Assembly (NCBI GenBank): GCA_963971225.1
Contig: OZ020268.1
Span: forward strand, 33,691,848-33,755,847
Direction: 5' to 3'
Source: Melieria omissa
Taxonomy: Eukaryota > Arthropoda > Insecta > Diptera > Ulidiidae
DNA: 64,000 nt
Each line of letters opens with the position of its first letter. Within the stretch, counting starts at the first letter, position 1. The notes below the pieces were generated by a model. The model made no database searches, was not told the origin of the DNA, and saw only the letters and a program-made list of their open reading frames with translations. Positions 26,001 through 41,000 of this stretch are shown piece by piece. The position numbers and the translations under genes were made by a program.

Positions 26001-29000
26001 GGATAAAGTTTGAAAAGAACATTTTCAATACCTCTTCGCCCTTTTGCACCAAAACATTAAATTTTTTAAAATTCTAATGATTGCTCTTTCATTTGATACC
26101 CATATTGTTATTCTACAATGCGCTCAATTTTTGAAATAATTCCTTGAAATAAACATGTCCTTGAAATTTCAAAGTTCTTTAACCTTCACACTGTCACCAA
26201 TTTTTATATACGGAAACCGTCACTTTTAACATATGTTAATATTTTTCTTCTCATCCGTTTTATAAAGACAGTTTTCATTTTTTGAGCTAAGTTGGTAAGC
26301 AAAAACATAAAATGGACTGTGCTAAAGAGATTTTAGGTTCACATGTGGAAGGGGGAAAAGGGATGAATGGGGTTTCAGCCCCTACAATGTGGGCGAATTT
26401 GTTGCTTTTTTTAAAGAAATGCCATAAAAAGTGCATTTTCAAATATATTTTCATCAAATTTCTTATTTAAAACTTTTAGGTAATACTACATCACATATCC
26501 AAATTTGAACGAGATCGGCCAACTATATCATATAGCTACCATAGAAACGATCGCTCAAAAATGTTTGCATTGCAAAAAATGAAAACTGTCTTTATAAAAC
26601 GGATGAGAAGAAAAATATTAACATATGTTAATATGTAACCAAAATAGGGGTACAAATTTTCATTTGTAAAAAAAAGATGGAAAAATTAAATTTTTCGTTT
26701 TCTGATTACATATATAGAAAGAGGTTGACAAATTGGCCACTGAGCCGAAGCCGCATGAAAATCGGACTTAAACCCAAAAAGTTATAGCAAAATCAAAATT
26801 GAAATATTAACATATGTTAATAGTGGCAGTGTGAAGGTTAAAAAAAATCCTGATCAGAGAGACAAACTAAAAACGCAGTTTTACTACATTTGGCCCCTAG
26901 TATCGCAAATAAAGGGTGTGCACACCAAAATCGGGACACTTTAAAACACCTGTATCTTTTAAAATAAAACTCTTTGAAAAGTAAAATTTTAGACGTAAGT
27001 ACTCCATGACTTGGTTTTCAATATTCAAGTAAAAAAAATTTGCAAAACCCGTTTTATTAGTGAGAAAATGGCAAACGAAGACGAACGTAGAAAACTCATC
27101 TTGCACGAGCACACTACGAATCCCAACCTCAATATACGCCAAATTACAAAAAAGCTAAATTTTGCACCATCGACATGCAGTAAAGTGTTGAAAAATTGTA
27201 ATGAAAGGCTGAGAGTTGATCGTAAGGTGGGCAGTGGTGGTGACCATGGCCAGGAGAATGCTAGATGCACGAAGAAAGTGATTGCCGCATTTACAAAAAA
27301 TCCGCGAATGTAAAGTCGTTCGGTAGCTTAAATCGTGGAGCAATCGTCATCGTTCGTCCAGAAAGCCAAGAGGCGAGCAAGCTTGAAGAGTTACAAGGCT
27401 CAAGTAGTACCAGATCGGGACGCGAAACGAAATCTCACCGTGTAGGACCTTTGCCGTAACTTGTTCGAAAATTTGCTAACGAAATTCAGTAGTGTGATCA
27501 TGGATTATGAAACATACTGCTTGAACAACTTTACATTTTTAGCTGGGCAAGATTTTTACATAGCCACGAATGACCAAGATGTTGCTGATGAATACAAGGT
27601 GAAATCAAAGGCAAAATTCCCAAAGAAGACCATGGTTTGGCAAGCCATATGTTCGTGCGGTGTTGAAACAAACCCTTTGGTAACAGTCGGTACAATGAAT
27701 GGCAATATTTACCGGGAAGAATGCTTCGAAAAGAGACTACTGCCTCTCATTCGTTGCCACACATCAAAACCGTTGTTTTGGCCTGACTTGGCTACTTGCC
27801 ACTACTTCAGGGAATCTCTGTAGTGGTATGAAGAGAATATTATCCATATTGGTCGGAATATGTACAGCGCGAGTGTGATCCGCCTAATAGCCCGGAACTC
27901 CGCCCTATCGAAAACTAGTGGTCGAAAGTTATAGGCATTTTAAAGAAGAGTGATGCGAGGGTATTAACAGAAGAAGAGTTCCGGAGGAAGTGGTTGTGGG
28001 GGTCTAAAAAAGTGAACGAATTTTTCGTGCAAAAATTTATGGAAGGACTCTGACGAGAAGTGCGGTTGGTAGCATACGGAGGAAAAAAATATAAATAAAT
28101 GTGGACTATATAATACCTTAAAGACCGAAGAATATAAATAAATTACAAAAAAAATTCTAGACTACTTCGTTTTATTTTTATATCAGAAAACAAGTGTCCC
28201 GATTTTGGTGTGCACACCCTTTATATCGATTTTTTCGTATGTTTTGAAATTTTTTAATTTTTGTCGCACGGTGTATTTAAACGAAAACATTTTAAATTTA
28301 TAAATATTAAAATTTTATAAATATGTGAATTAAAAAAATTCAAACACAATTAACAACCTTCAATTTTTACGATTTATCGTAAAATGGTTTTTGATGGCTC
28401 GGAAAAAATATTTTGTATTGTATTTAGTGCATTTTATTAACTAACTGAGATTCAAACTTTTAAGTTGTTTGAATTTTTTTTAACAAAAAATATTACCTAT
28501 TTCAAAATTCCTACACAGAAGCACCTTCACAAAAAGCTACTTAAAAACTTCGCTCATATTGTGCACCTACGGCCAATATGATTTATATTTTTATATAGAA
28601 TGATACACAACAGCCTACTTAGTAAAAATGTGGAAACTGTTCCATAAAAAGTAATGTCTTTGTTGGCTGCAAATATTTGTGTTTAGTGGAGTTTTTTGAT
28701 AGGTTTTCATCTGAGAGATAAAATTCAAAGAACATCAAAGATCATGAAGTCCAATTCATTTCATTTCATACCCTTTTAAATATCTTGTAATGGTTTAGTT
28801 TAGTTGGCTACAGTAACAATTTATAGATAAATTTCGTGTCTAGAGATCAGCAGCAATTATTTTTGTGTGTGCTAACTTCAGTTTGAGAACCAAAGAGGTG
28901 TTTGGTTCTGTTCACATGTTCCTTCCAATGTCGGCTAGAATGCGCTGTTTACCGTCAATGAAAAGTGACTGAAGTCGATCTCGTTTGGCCTAATTCAGGT

Positions 29001-32000
29001 GCAGATGCGTTTGTCGTTCTAGTGAATTCCATTATTGCCGTCTGTTTACATACAAATCATCTAGAAGGTGAAGTAGGATCACAGGTTGTTTGATGCTTCC
29101 TCTGTTCTTACAAATATGAACAACTTTAGTGACCATGCTGACCGAATTCCTAATTTAAAAATAAATAAAAATAGTTAATAAAAATTTACTGGTATGCAAT
29201 GGCGCCCAAGAAGGGTTTGTGGGGTTCAAAGCCCCAAAATACAAAATTTTCTAGTGCAAGATAGGGTTGGAAATTCAATTGGGCTCAAAAGTTGGGCTCA
29301 AAAGTTGGGCGTCAAATTTAAGCTGTAAAATATTTAAATATGATCTACGCGGCGTATACATGACATTGTTGCCTACAACGCGCCGCAGCGGCAGCGCTTA
29401 GATCGTGCAAAATCTGCACTGCACCCCTCCCCCAAATAAAATCCTGTGCGCGCCACTGGTGGTATGATAGGTCACATGCACATGATGATGCAAGCAACGA
29501 AGGCCGCACATATGTTGGGACTAAAGCATAAAACCGCTGCATAACAGTCGGAAAAACCCCTCTCCCACAGTCCCTTAGAGTGACACTCTTCGAAGAGACA
29601 TATTGTACGCATAAAGTGGGAACATATGCACTGCTTATTTCCATGGCAAATGTTGCAAATTTTATTACTGCCTCTCGATTTTTAATTGCGTATTTAACAT
29701 TTGACCGCAACGACTGGCGCCAAATATCAAATAAGCTTCGTCTGCTCACTTGTTTACTGAATGGGACAACAACTCATGGATTACAGCGGAAAATGCACTA
29801 AAAATACATTTACAAATCTTAAATTATTTCATCAATGGTCTATAACAGTGAAGCACACAAGGGTGATTTTTGGTGTTCAAATCTTTCAAATGTATATTTC
29901 TTATATGCATTTTGGGTGACAAATATGGTTTCAAGTTGTTTTTTAGCTCAAAAGTTGTGAACTGAATGCCCCCAAAAATGAAATTCTGTGTTCACCATTG
30001 GTCAATCGGAATACTGGAACATGTGTAACTTTGTTTGTATGGTTTGAAATGCTTTAGTATCGGATATAGTTTTGTTTTCACATAAATGGAAAATGGCACC
30101 GATGAATGGGTGAGTTACCTTTTGAAAATTTAACTGACTACCTTTTCGGCATTGTACAAATCCGCTTTCGAGTCCATGCGGTGCTGAGGTCTAATCCAAC
30201 GCATTAACCAATTAGAACCGATTTGCCGGTTCTGGCAACAGCCAAAAATTTATGCATCTACCCCACTAGGTTATTAAAATATATCCTTTGACGTTTTACT
30301 ACACAAACAACTGTTGTTAATTTGTTAATTATGTAAGCAATTAGCATTTATTAAATTGTACCAGCATTTGGCTAATTTTATGAAGATTACATTTTATGCT
30401 CCAAATAAATCCATTCAAGCGCGACAGCTGCGCTTGGCGACGCTGTTGCCAAGCCCGCACAACTAGACCCCGATTCGTCTACAAATAGCACCAGTCGCCC
30501 ACTTCATGCATACATACGAGCAGTACGTGGGTGTGTCTGCCTACTGCCAGCGCGCTGTGACCTGCTGCATACACGCATAGGCCAGCGGCGTATGTGCGCA
30601 ATGAAGCCAAAGCGATTAGATTTGATTTGTTGTATAAATCTGGGTGTATGTCACACAAACACAACTGCGCTCTACATACAATGTAACAACAGGAGTAGAA
30701 TCAAAAGCACAAACAAACAACGCAAAGCACACAAGCTAAAATTTGAATTTGTGCGCCGTTCCGGATGCCGCATAAATTGTAATATACGATCGATGTGCAG
30801 TGCGTGCAAACTTATTGGATACGAACCGGCGTAAGGCAATTTTGATTGAGAAGAAAATATGAGGCCGGTCGGTGCTTCCATCACCATCGCCGTCATGGCC
30901 ACGTTGCAGCTTTTCCTCGTTCGAACGGCGTTCGCTCATCATTGAAAAGTATGTAATTCCATTTGTGTGCGCAGCCAGCAGCGGAAATGACAAACGAGAC
31001 AGCAACGTCGCACTCAGCGATAGCTGTGAAATATTTATGATCTACGCGGCGTATACGTGACATTGCTGCCTACAACGCAACGGCCGCAGCGGCAGCGACA
31101 GTGCTTAGATCGTGCGAAATCTGCACGCAGCTGGCGTTATGCTGCTGTTGCTATTGTTTTCGCTTTTGCGTCTAGTGGGGTCCGCATATCTGACAGCAAC
31201 TGGTTGTCAATGGCGTCATAAACCATAATGACAACAATGGCACTGTCGGCAAGAGCATTAAAGCGACAGCAACCCAAAAAAAAATCGCTCTATTTGCTGG
31301 TGTGCGCCAATATTCAAGTACCTGTGTGTGTGCACATACATATATACATTCATTCATATATGTGTATGTATGTAGCAGTTAGTCAATACACGAAAATAAT
31401 GAATTTAACTTGTGAACTTGACGTGACATGCAACACGCCAACGATTGTTGCATATTGTGTGTGACGGTTGCTGTCAGTAGCCAACGTCTATCACGCCGTG
31501 CGGCTTCCATTGAATTGCCAGCCAACATGCAAGCAGCAGGCAGACAGCGGCCCCCGGCAGTGGAACTGAATGTGAAGGACGCGCGTATTTTTGGCAGTCG
31601 AGAGTCGTTTTAAAGTGGATTTGACATGGCGTGTCGGTGAAATGTTTCCGTGTGAAAAGCGTTAATTGGTGTTGGTTGTAATGCGATAAGCATTTCAGTC
31701 AGGTTGGGGCTGAAGAGAGGAAATTTTGCTAGCCCCGAGTTAAATAATTGATTATATTAAAGCGAGTGACTTGGCGATTTATTAGAAAACTTATATAGAA
31801 GTTGCTATGTGGAAGGTCAGCTATGTCGTCATATCTGAAATCCGTAAAGTTACTTGAATGCCCAATAGGCACATCTGGGATTTTATGCTAAAAAAATAAT
31901 AGTTCCATGTATATCTTTTTCCTAAAAAAAATAAGATAATGTAATGTATGATACTGTTTTTGAAGGTCCGAAAAATATATTTCTTCAAAGATGTAAAAAA

Positions 32001-35000
32001 AAAAATTGAAGAAAATTTCAGTATACGTTTTAAGAGAACAGTATTGACATATTTTTGCCCTGAAATAGAGAAAATAGAAAATAAAAATTTTCCAAAAAAT
32101 TTAAGTTTAAGATTAAGGAGAAAATTAAAACACATCCTTTTGCGCTGAAATTGGATAATAGAAAAAATATTAAAAAGCCAAAAATTTTCTATTTTCTTAT
32201 GATATCCATAGGTTGGGTCTGGTTAGATTGGAAGCTTTCTATGTGAAAAAGCTCAGTTAAGCACAACTTGTGGCTCAATGCCATATCTCAATGGATGGCA
32301 TTCAGAACTATGAAGATTTATGAGCCTGACGATAGTTCGGTTAGACTAATGAAGAAAGCTGCGTTCTGCTTCTGACTTACAAGGGACACTGACACAACAC
32401 GTGAAGAACAGTCTTCTCTTCACCTCGAAGTCATTTGATAGCAGTTTCTGTCTTTCCTTAGACTTAAGAGCACCGAAACCAACCAACCAACTGCGATTCG
32501 GAGTCAGCGTTTAATTCTAAATTCCTTCCATTTGAATTGTGTGTTGTATCATATTTATGTTGAGAAAAATAATCCATCTTAATTAACCATACATAGCTCT
32601 TAGGGCCTGAGTGTGTCTTATACAGAGACAGCCACCTAACCTAATCTAATCTTTGACTTACGTCCATTTTTCGATAGACAAAAGTACAAATGTACAAGGG
32701 CAGCTTTCTTTAGAGGGGAATGGCATGTGAACCATTAGTCATAAGAATCTACCTACTTTAGATAATGCGTGATACAGCTAATCAATGGGATATCGATAAT
32801 CGGGACCGACCTTCATATAGCTAAACACAAACAATAGAATGAAGAGGAAACCTCTACTCGTACCTGGTCTGCTTTGGCCACTCACTAGTGATCTATGAAG
32901 ATTTGCACTTTCTGCAAAATAAAATCAAGTATTATATATATGTGACATACATAAATGCATCTCAAATAGCATTGCTACATATGGACACAGCAAGTGAACA
33001 ACTGTTGACGGTCTTAAATATTCACACACTTTGCCACACCGCACATTTCCACTTGAGCGATTTTTCAGCGCATTAAAAACGCTTAATGCGATAACGTTGA
33101 ATAAGTGGTTTGGTGTTGGCTGCTGCTGTTATTAAGTAGTAGTAGTAGTAGTAGTAGTAGTAGAGTGTCTTTGGTGGTATGTGTGTGTGTGTGCGAAAGA
33201 TTTTTGCACCCCACATGTCGGACTGTAATCGACTAAAGACCAACGCTGTCAACTTCACAGATTTATTAATTTTTATTGCCATGCGGTGGGTCTGTGTTGG
33301 TTGCTGCAGCAACTGTTCTGCATTGACCCTTTTGATTGTGTTAGTGGCGCCCAGCCATTGTTGGTTGCATGTAATCGCATTGCCGCTGTGGTTGCAGCAA
33401 TTTGATTGTTGTTATTTTAATTAATATTGACAGTGGCAAACTTCCGCCATCGTTTTTATTGTCAACTGACAGATGAACTTTGATGATAGGCGGCAAAAAT
33501 ATTGTAATTTTTCTTAATTGATGAAATTATTTCCGCGGACACACACGTACACACATACACAGACATATGAGTGCAGCAGCAGCACACTCAGAAGCCACTA
33601 ATGAAAATTGTATTTAAATTGCGCGACATTCAACATGCCAGTGAGTGTATGTGTGTGTATGAGTGTGTGTGTGAATGGTCATAAATATGCAATGTCAATG
33701 TAAAATACGTTGTCGCCAGAGTCAACAACGTCCATTTCATCAGCGACATGTTTTATGCCTTTTTTGTTTTTGCATGTAAATAAATAAGTAAATATTTTTG
33801 TCGACAACAGCAACAAAAAAGCACTTATGGGTATGTGGCGCTCATACACACTCATAGTGGACGCAGATTGGCAACGCTGCTGCAGCGAACAAAGTCAGCA
33901 GCATTAAATTTAAACTGTTTGGAAATGGCAAATAAATTTTCATTTTCCAGCGGCCACTCGGAATGCAATATTAATGCGCCAACCATATCGATACAGCGTA
34001 AACCCACGCATTTAATTAACATAATTAGCTTAATTCGGTCAGCGCCACCCACCCACCACCACCTCTCACAGCGCAACCCTTTGGCTTCGCGGTCGCTGCT
34101 GCACTGCAACTTTGGCCGCAAATTCAACGCAAAACCATATCGCATACGATTCCCACACAACCCGCCGCGCCGTCTGGCCACACGCTGCGCTTTGCTGACT
34201 ACACCGCACTGCGCTGGTCGCAGTGGCCTGGACGTAGGCGATTTGGCCGTTTTGTGAGGCCACAAATAAAATTGCGCTGTAAAGAATATTAAAAGCCCAT
34301 AATACAAGCCATTTTGCGCAGCGGCATTAACACGTTTTTACGTTGGCGGCGCGTCAGAGTGCGGTGTGTGAGCGTGTGTGTGTCTGTGTGGTGAAGCGGA
34401 AGTGCCCAATGCCGAGAGTGCACCACAGCTAAATATTAATAGCGCCGCCGTCAGCGCTTTACCCGTTTTTCGCAATACCCAACAAAATCACTCAGCTGCT
34501 TTGCCATATACAAGAATTAATTAACTAAAATAAAAAACCAAATAAAATAAATTCGCTTGTGCGAAATTTCAGCGCATCGATTTCGCAACCGCCGCGCCAC
34601 TTGTAGCGCGCTTCCTGTTGGACAGTGGCGTGGCGGACGGCAGGACGAATTTTGAGGAAGAGCTTACATTTCATTGTTGCCTAATTAACTGGATATCGCT
34701 GGCGTTTAAATTAGTTAATCAACAAAAGTCATTGCATTGCAATACACTCAACAACAGCGTCCGTATCCGATTACCAATCGCCGTACAGTGGTATTCGTAG
34801 TGTGGGCGTTCAACTAATGATGTTCCATAATAAATTACTTTGAAAACTTTTAGTACGCTCAAGTGAGCTTTAATTAAAGATACAATTTTTAAACAAGTCT
34901 ACTGAAATACGACTTTTGTAAAGTTTTTGTTGAGGTCATTGAACTAAATGAAAAGTTGTTTTGGCGCTGTGATAGGAGAGACTTCAGGTGTATAGTATAA

Positions 35001-38000
35001 GGAATAAGTCTGCAGTACTGAGTGAAAAGAAACAAAAATAGAATGAGCACTTGGAACAATTTGATCCATTGCACAGTGATTCGTTCCATAGACAAAATTC
35101 TAAAAATTTATAGTCTTAGATTTTAATGACTTTGATGTAATTTGAAAGATAAAACTCTAACTGAGAAAACCCAAAAAAATCTGTGCATAAAATGAATTAG
35201 TGTGTGTGCAAAAGCGGCTCAAAGTTGAAACTTTTTTCACTAAAAATGTAAACACATGTTTTCTTTTTCTAGTCTATTGAGTAAAAAAAATTTTAAAAAT
35301 ACATGGTTACCAAAAAGTTGCTAAAACTTTCAATATAGATTAAGAAATGATTTGGGCATTTTCGCTTTTAATATTTTTTCAAAATTTGCAAAGCTTAGCT
35401 TTTACTTTTACTTTTACCAAATGGCGCCTCTCGTCCGGTGATGTCTGCCGTAGCTGTGGAGATGAAGAAGAAGTAGAAACGATACAACACTTCCTGTGCC
35501 ACTGCCCGGCTCTGCAGGAACGCCGACTCCGCACCTTGGGGTCAAGGTTCCTGACAGACCTGGCTTGCGCAGCGAAAGTCGAAATCTCGAATCTGCTCTC
35601 CTTCATTAAGAGGTCGAACTGGTTTCCCCTTGACTGAGACTATTGGTTGGCTCCAGAACACCATAAGAAGGGATTCACAATGGGCCATTGTGGCCTCCGA
35701 GTGGAAGTGCGGTCCTGCCGCACACACCCTTCCCTACCTAACCTAACCTAGCTTTTACTTCACTTTTATTCTGAAATATTTTTCTAAATTAAAAATCTGA
35801 AAAATTGGCAAAACTTCGAGGAAAATAGCTAAAAGGTATGTGTAAGTATATTCCTGGATTTTCTTAGTTTAAGAAGCATTCGTTTTTTGTCAGATATCTT
35901 CCGATCTCAGAAAATAATTCAATTTGAAAAAAGGTCTAAACACCTAGTTTTCGAAAAAATTTATTTTATTCATCCCTAAAAGTAAAGCAATCAGCATAAA
36001 AACTAAAAAAAACAAAACAAAATGGAGACTTCAATTTAGCAGACCATGCTTACCAAATTGTAGGACCACTCCTTCTAATATTGTCCCGCGGTTGTATGAA
36101 GTCGAATCACTGTGTATACCCAAGAAATTAGACACAATTAAGATTCAAAATCTTAGACTACTTTTAGCTGTAAAAATCTATGAAAAAGACTGCCGGAGTA
36201 AGTCATACAATTCAGCAGATAGTAATATTCCAGAAAACTGTAGACCAGATGAGCCTGTTCCATAGGTCACTACTGAACAGATTGATGAAGATATGGGAAC
36301 ACTCGGAGTCCAGCTCCATAAAGGAAACTAACTCCAAAAAGAAAGAGAAGTAATTCGGTTCTATTGCGTGACAAATCTGGCCAACGCCTAACATTCGTCA
36401 TTATAAAGAATTTATTTCACTGGACAAAGACCAGTTGAGGACCATGATCGGTGTCTGAACAGACACTGGTGACGAGTTACTTTTTGATAGGCACTCGCAC
36501 AAAAAGGTTGACACTATTTGATGATTTCTGTAGGCATGGTCATAGTTTAATAGGCAATCACTTAAAATAGTTGGCGGCTATTTCCAATGATTTCTATTGG
36601 AGCGGCATAATGAGGAAAAGGATGAAAGTGTACTTCAGCTTGTCTGTGCTTGTCCCGGGCTTTCTACGAGATGAAAAATTCACCTGGATACGTTTTTTTC
36701 ACTACAAGCAGGATGAAGCTCATAAGACTATTTGTAATCTACTTAGCTTCCTCAGAAGCTCTAACTAGATCTATTAGTTCGGAATATAACATATGTGATA
36801 CCAAAGTGTGATATTATAATGGACCCCTTTGGGGTCCATTTACAAAGCTTTGACGCCTGTATAAAAGACCTTTTCGAAGCATTAAAATTAAGGCTCAGAG
36901 CTCTGCAGTAGCTGCTACCAGTCTATCTACTAAAGAGTATTCTCTGAGTATTCCTACTCGTGAGTAGCAGAATGGTGATCACTGATCTGAATGAAATTTT
37001 TTATAAGAAGACTGTTGTCATTCGAATACCAACGAAATACAATAGTGTTCTCCACCATGTCGTATAATCCTATAAGATCGTGGTGAAATCATCGCAAGAG
37101 GGAACATTGTACTCAATTAGAACATCGAAATTACTGTCTATCAGACAGACTTATTCTATCATGGACACATAATAGTTAGAAACATAATAACCCTTGTGGT
37201 TCCAAGTAACTTAAAGTTTATGAGAGGACAACACAAAATAATCGGAATATAATAAAGAGGAAAGGATGGGGAAGGGGCATAGATTGAAGTTTGGTCTTCT
37301 TGGATTATTTAAAGCTTTGGGCTTGTTTGTTTTAATACTCATATAGTAAAGTATGTAAGTAGTATGGATTTCATATAAAAGACCCAAACGACAAACTCGA
37401 TCTTGCGAGGAACAAAGTTATAAAAAAAGTTTAAGAGTAAAGGGAACCGTATTGAATATTTTTTGAAGTTAATGGATCTAATTTGACTAACAAAAGGTAG
37501 TTTGAAATGAAAACTCATATCTGTGAACCTAAAATCAACTTGAATGTTGGGAGAGCCAGCAATAAGTGTCAGTTCTGAAAAAAATATTTTTCATATTTTG
37601 CTATCTTTTTTCGCTCTCCTTGTGAGCATAGGACTACAACAAGTCGAATGTCTTGTGTTGGTTACGATAGTGAATTGAAATTCAGCCAGGTTGGGTGATT
37701 AGCCTATCGCTAGGGGCCCTATATGATGGGATTGCCATCTATCGCCCCCTAGGACAGACACTTCCGTGATATGATTTGTGGTGACTTGTTAGAAAAGTTA
37801 CGAGTCTGAATTGGGTTTCAAGCTCAACTCCAAGTTCAAATCTCCATCAAAGTTGGCACCAAAATATTGAAAACCAACCTTTGTTTTCGCGGCAGCCCTG
37901 TTTTATTGGGAAATGGGAAACTTGTGAAAGTCAAACTTAGCATAAAAAAGCTTCCAACTAGTAGAACAGGCATACAATGGTAAGTTCCTGCCATTTTTAT

Positions 38001-41000
38001 ACAAATTTATACCCACAAGCCTATCTTGCTGCAGAAAGATCGGCTTATGGTTGGTCTTAGAATCGCTTTCGCAGTATCGATCTATCAGTCCAGTTATTTA
38101 AATATAGAACAGCGATGGTGATTTAGCTATTCAATAGCACATAACAGCAGTTGACCATTCCGAGTATGTGAAATATAATTTTAGGATGATTTCAACATTG
38201 GACTGAATTCGTTGAATGCGTCGTTTTTTTTTTAAGCTGACATTTTTTTAGGTTCTCGTTGCAAAATACTATAAGCAAAACACTATACAATTCACGTCAA
38301 GACCAAGGTTAAACGTTGAAAAATAATCTCTTGCAGGGTCTTGAGGTCTGAATCGGTTTTTATGCTCTACTCCAGAATGAAATCTGCGTTGTAGTTAATA
38401 CCAAATTAGAGAAAAAATAACTTTCTGATGACCATCCAGCTACTTGCGAGCAGCAGAATGGTCAACACTGACATCGAGCAATGACCAGTTTTTTCCAATT
38501 AAGAAAAGCTTATAAAGTTTGTATGTAGGCGACCGAGTTGATATCAGTGGGTTGGTGTCTTCAATGAGCATTGTGATCTGTTGTGCTTTTCTATCCATAG
38601 CAAAAATAGAACGAAGAACGGAGCGTTGATTATTCTTTTCTTTCTAGTCATAGATACTCGATAGCCTAGCTTGGCATATGTACGATATATGTAGAACGTG
38701 TGTTATGCTATTTTCGACTCTCCCGTACAATCTTAAGTTACCCAGACTAGCTCTGTGACCGTCTCAAGTCATTTGGTCAGGGGATTTGGCACTGTCTTTT
38801 CATGGCTTTTCATGAGTCGGTGTTCGAAACCAATTCCTCCTACTGATCATTAACAAAACAATTTTTTTCTTGGTTCACTCCACTCGGGTGTAAGGACCTC
38901 CATAAGAAATTGCCTTACCGACAGTAATCGGTTGTGTTTTTCTGCCTGGGTAGGTGATTGTTCTGCCGCAACATCTTATGTAATACAAAAGCAATGCTTA
39001 CAGCAGTATTTTCTCGAGCAACTCAACAATTACGAAATGCATTAGAATACAATGCAAGATTCAAATAAATTTTTAAACAATAGTCATCAAAAATCTGAAT
39101 TCCACAAAGAAAGAACTAATCCCTTCTCGGAGGAGTAGAGAAAAAAAGGCGCAAAGAAAGAATAACTTTGCATGAAATACTTCCATCTAGCAAAGCGATC
39201 AAGGTCAAATCCATAAAAGGCACAAATTCACAAAGCAATCGGCAAATCTACGCACAAATGCGAGTTTTACGAGCCTCTCAACGATGGCGGTGCGATGGTT
39301 TGGGCCATCGGTCACGACTCTTTAGCGATATTTCATGCGTAATCATATCCAGTGTCACGTCATAAATCCACCTTTAACACCTTCGTGAGAAATTTCGAAC
39401 CGAACCAGCTCGGCGAGCGTTTAAACTTGCAAGCATCGCGGCCACAGCGAACAGCAAACGGCGAAAACACACTTTGGCCGGCTGGCGTTTTCATTTCATT
39501 TCAATGCGAGTCCATGGCGTGCGGGCGGCAATAAATTGTCACAATAAATAATGGCCGACGTCGACGCTGACGTCGACGCCGAGGCGCAGCGCGTGCTGTG
39601 CCGTTAAGCATGGCAGCTGCCTCACAGCTGCGTTAAAGGCTTTCATTCACGTTGGCTTACATTAGTTGCAGCGTTTGTGATTTGCTTTTAATTTTGCTTT
39701 ATTGCTTTGCCACTACTGGACATGGCACAAAAGAGTGAAAAACAAAATGCCGAATAAATAAATGAATTAGCGCAAAACAAAAAAGGAAATGAATGCAGCA
39801 AGCAGTTTGTTGGTGCTTCGTCTGCCGGGATAGAATTTTTTCGCTTTCAGCTTATTGTCGCCTGCGTTTTGGCACAACGTTGTCGTCGTCGTCATTGTTG
39901 CCACCGTCCCACTTCATTAGGTGTCCATTTGCAATTCCATTCGCGCTGATCAATTGCACGGAATGCCAAATCAGTTCTTACACTTTTGACTCCCCGTTGC
40001 CGTTCGCCGTTCTTCGCAATGAAAATATGGAAATTTTTCTCTTAGTTGCTCTCACCTCCACACACTCGGCGTGCACTTTTTTGCGCCCTTCGCAATGCTT
40101 TTTAGCAAATTTTGCTGTGCGTCTGCGTTTTCGCCGGTGCGCTTTCCTCAATTAATGCTGCCGTGTTGCACGCTCGAGTGGAAATGACAAACGGAATGCA
40201 TGCAACGCACTTCGTGATTTATTCAGAAATCGAGTGCGTAAAGTGTATTGTCAGAGTGAATCTTTGATTGTGTGCGTACAAGTTGGTTGGTTTGGGTGTA
40301 TGAGTGTTTGTGCAAATCGCCGACATTTCAACTTGAAATTTTTCAATTTTCAATATTGTTGATTATGGCACATGTGCGCCACTGTCTGCAGTGAAGAGGG
40401 GAGTGAATTAAAGAAAGTAATGGAAAATTTCAACAAGTGTTTGCGTCAATTACTCACTCACTCACTTACAGCACAATTTGTACTCATTTGGCAGAGAGCT
40501 TTTCAAGAATGCGCAACTGGCGACTTGGCATTGTGGAAATTTCCATGCAATTACGAGTGCGTGATTATTCTAAAATTTCTGTGATTAAACATAAAAATGC
40601 AAATAAAAATTTCATCAAAGCAAATAATTATCCATGAGACAGAAAATGTGTTGTAGTGGTGTGAGCAATGTTGTCACAGCCATTGAGAACATGGATGTAT
40701 GGAGAGATGGATGATGAAAAAAAAACAATGATAAAATAACAAAAATGAACGCATCATTTCGAAGAAGGTCCGCGTCCAACTATTACAACTTTTTAGGATG
40801 AATGAAAATTTATTTCTTTTAAAAAATTCGATGGTGTTAATGAAACTGAATATAGGAATTGATAAATAAAAAATATATACAATTTTTGGGGGAATTATTT
40901 ATTAAAAAAAAAGAAGAAAATAAGAAAACTAGTATAAAAGCAGCAGTGGCAGCGCAAGGGGTCGAGTCTGTGTTGAGCAAGCAATGGGGAAACATACAAT

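Larger units (their letters stand above)
28222..32519. other. Intronic noncoding stretch with a dispersed duplicate
   Basis: No supported gene. It contains a roughly 100-bp direct duplicate: 29322-29415 and 31022-31125 share GATCTACGCGGCGTATAC, TGACATTG, CTGCCTACAACGC, GCAGCGGCAGCG and TTAGATCGTGC. GC-richer sequence at 30420-31600 may be regulatory. Confidence 0.5.

Noticed and set aside
33835..34257. 140-codon open frame as a nested intronic gene
   Set aside because: No domain or promoter was recognised, and a similar-length frame exists on the opposite strand of the same GC-richer sequence.
36818..36840. Hairpin as a transcription terminator
   Set aside because: A perfect 10-bp inverted repeat with a 3-base loop exists, but intrinsic terminators of this kind do not apply to fly genes and nothing else supports a role.
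39793..40155. 120-codon open frame
   Set aside because: It is low-information Ser/Phe-rich sequence without a family match or gene context.
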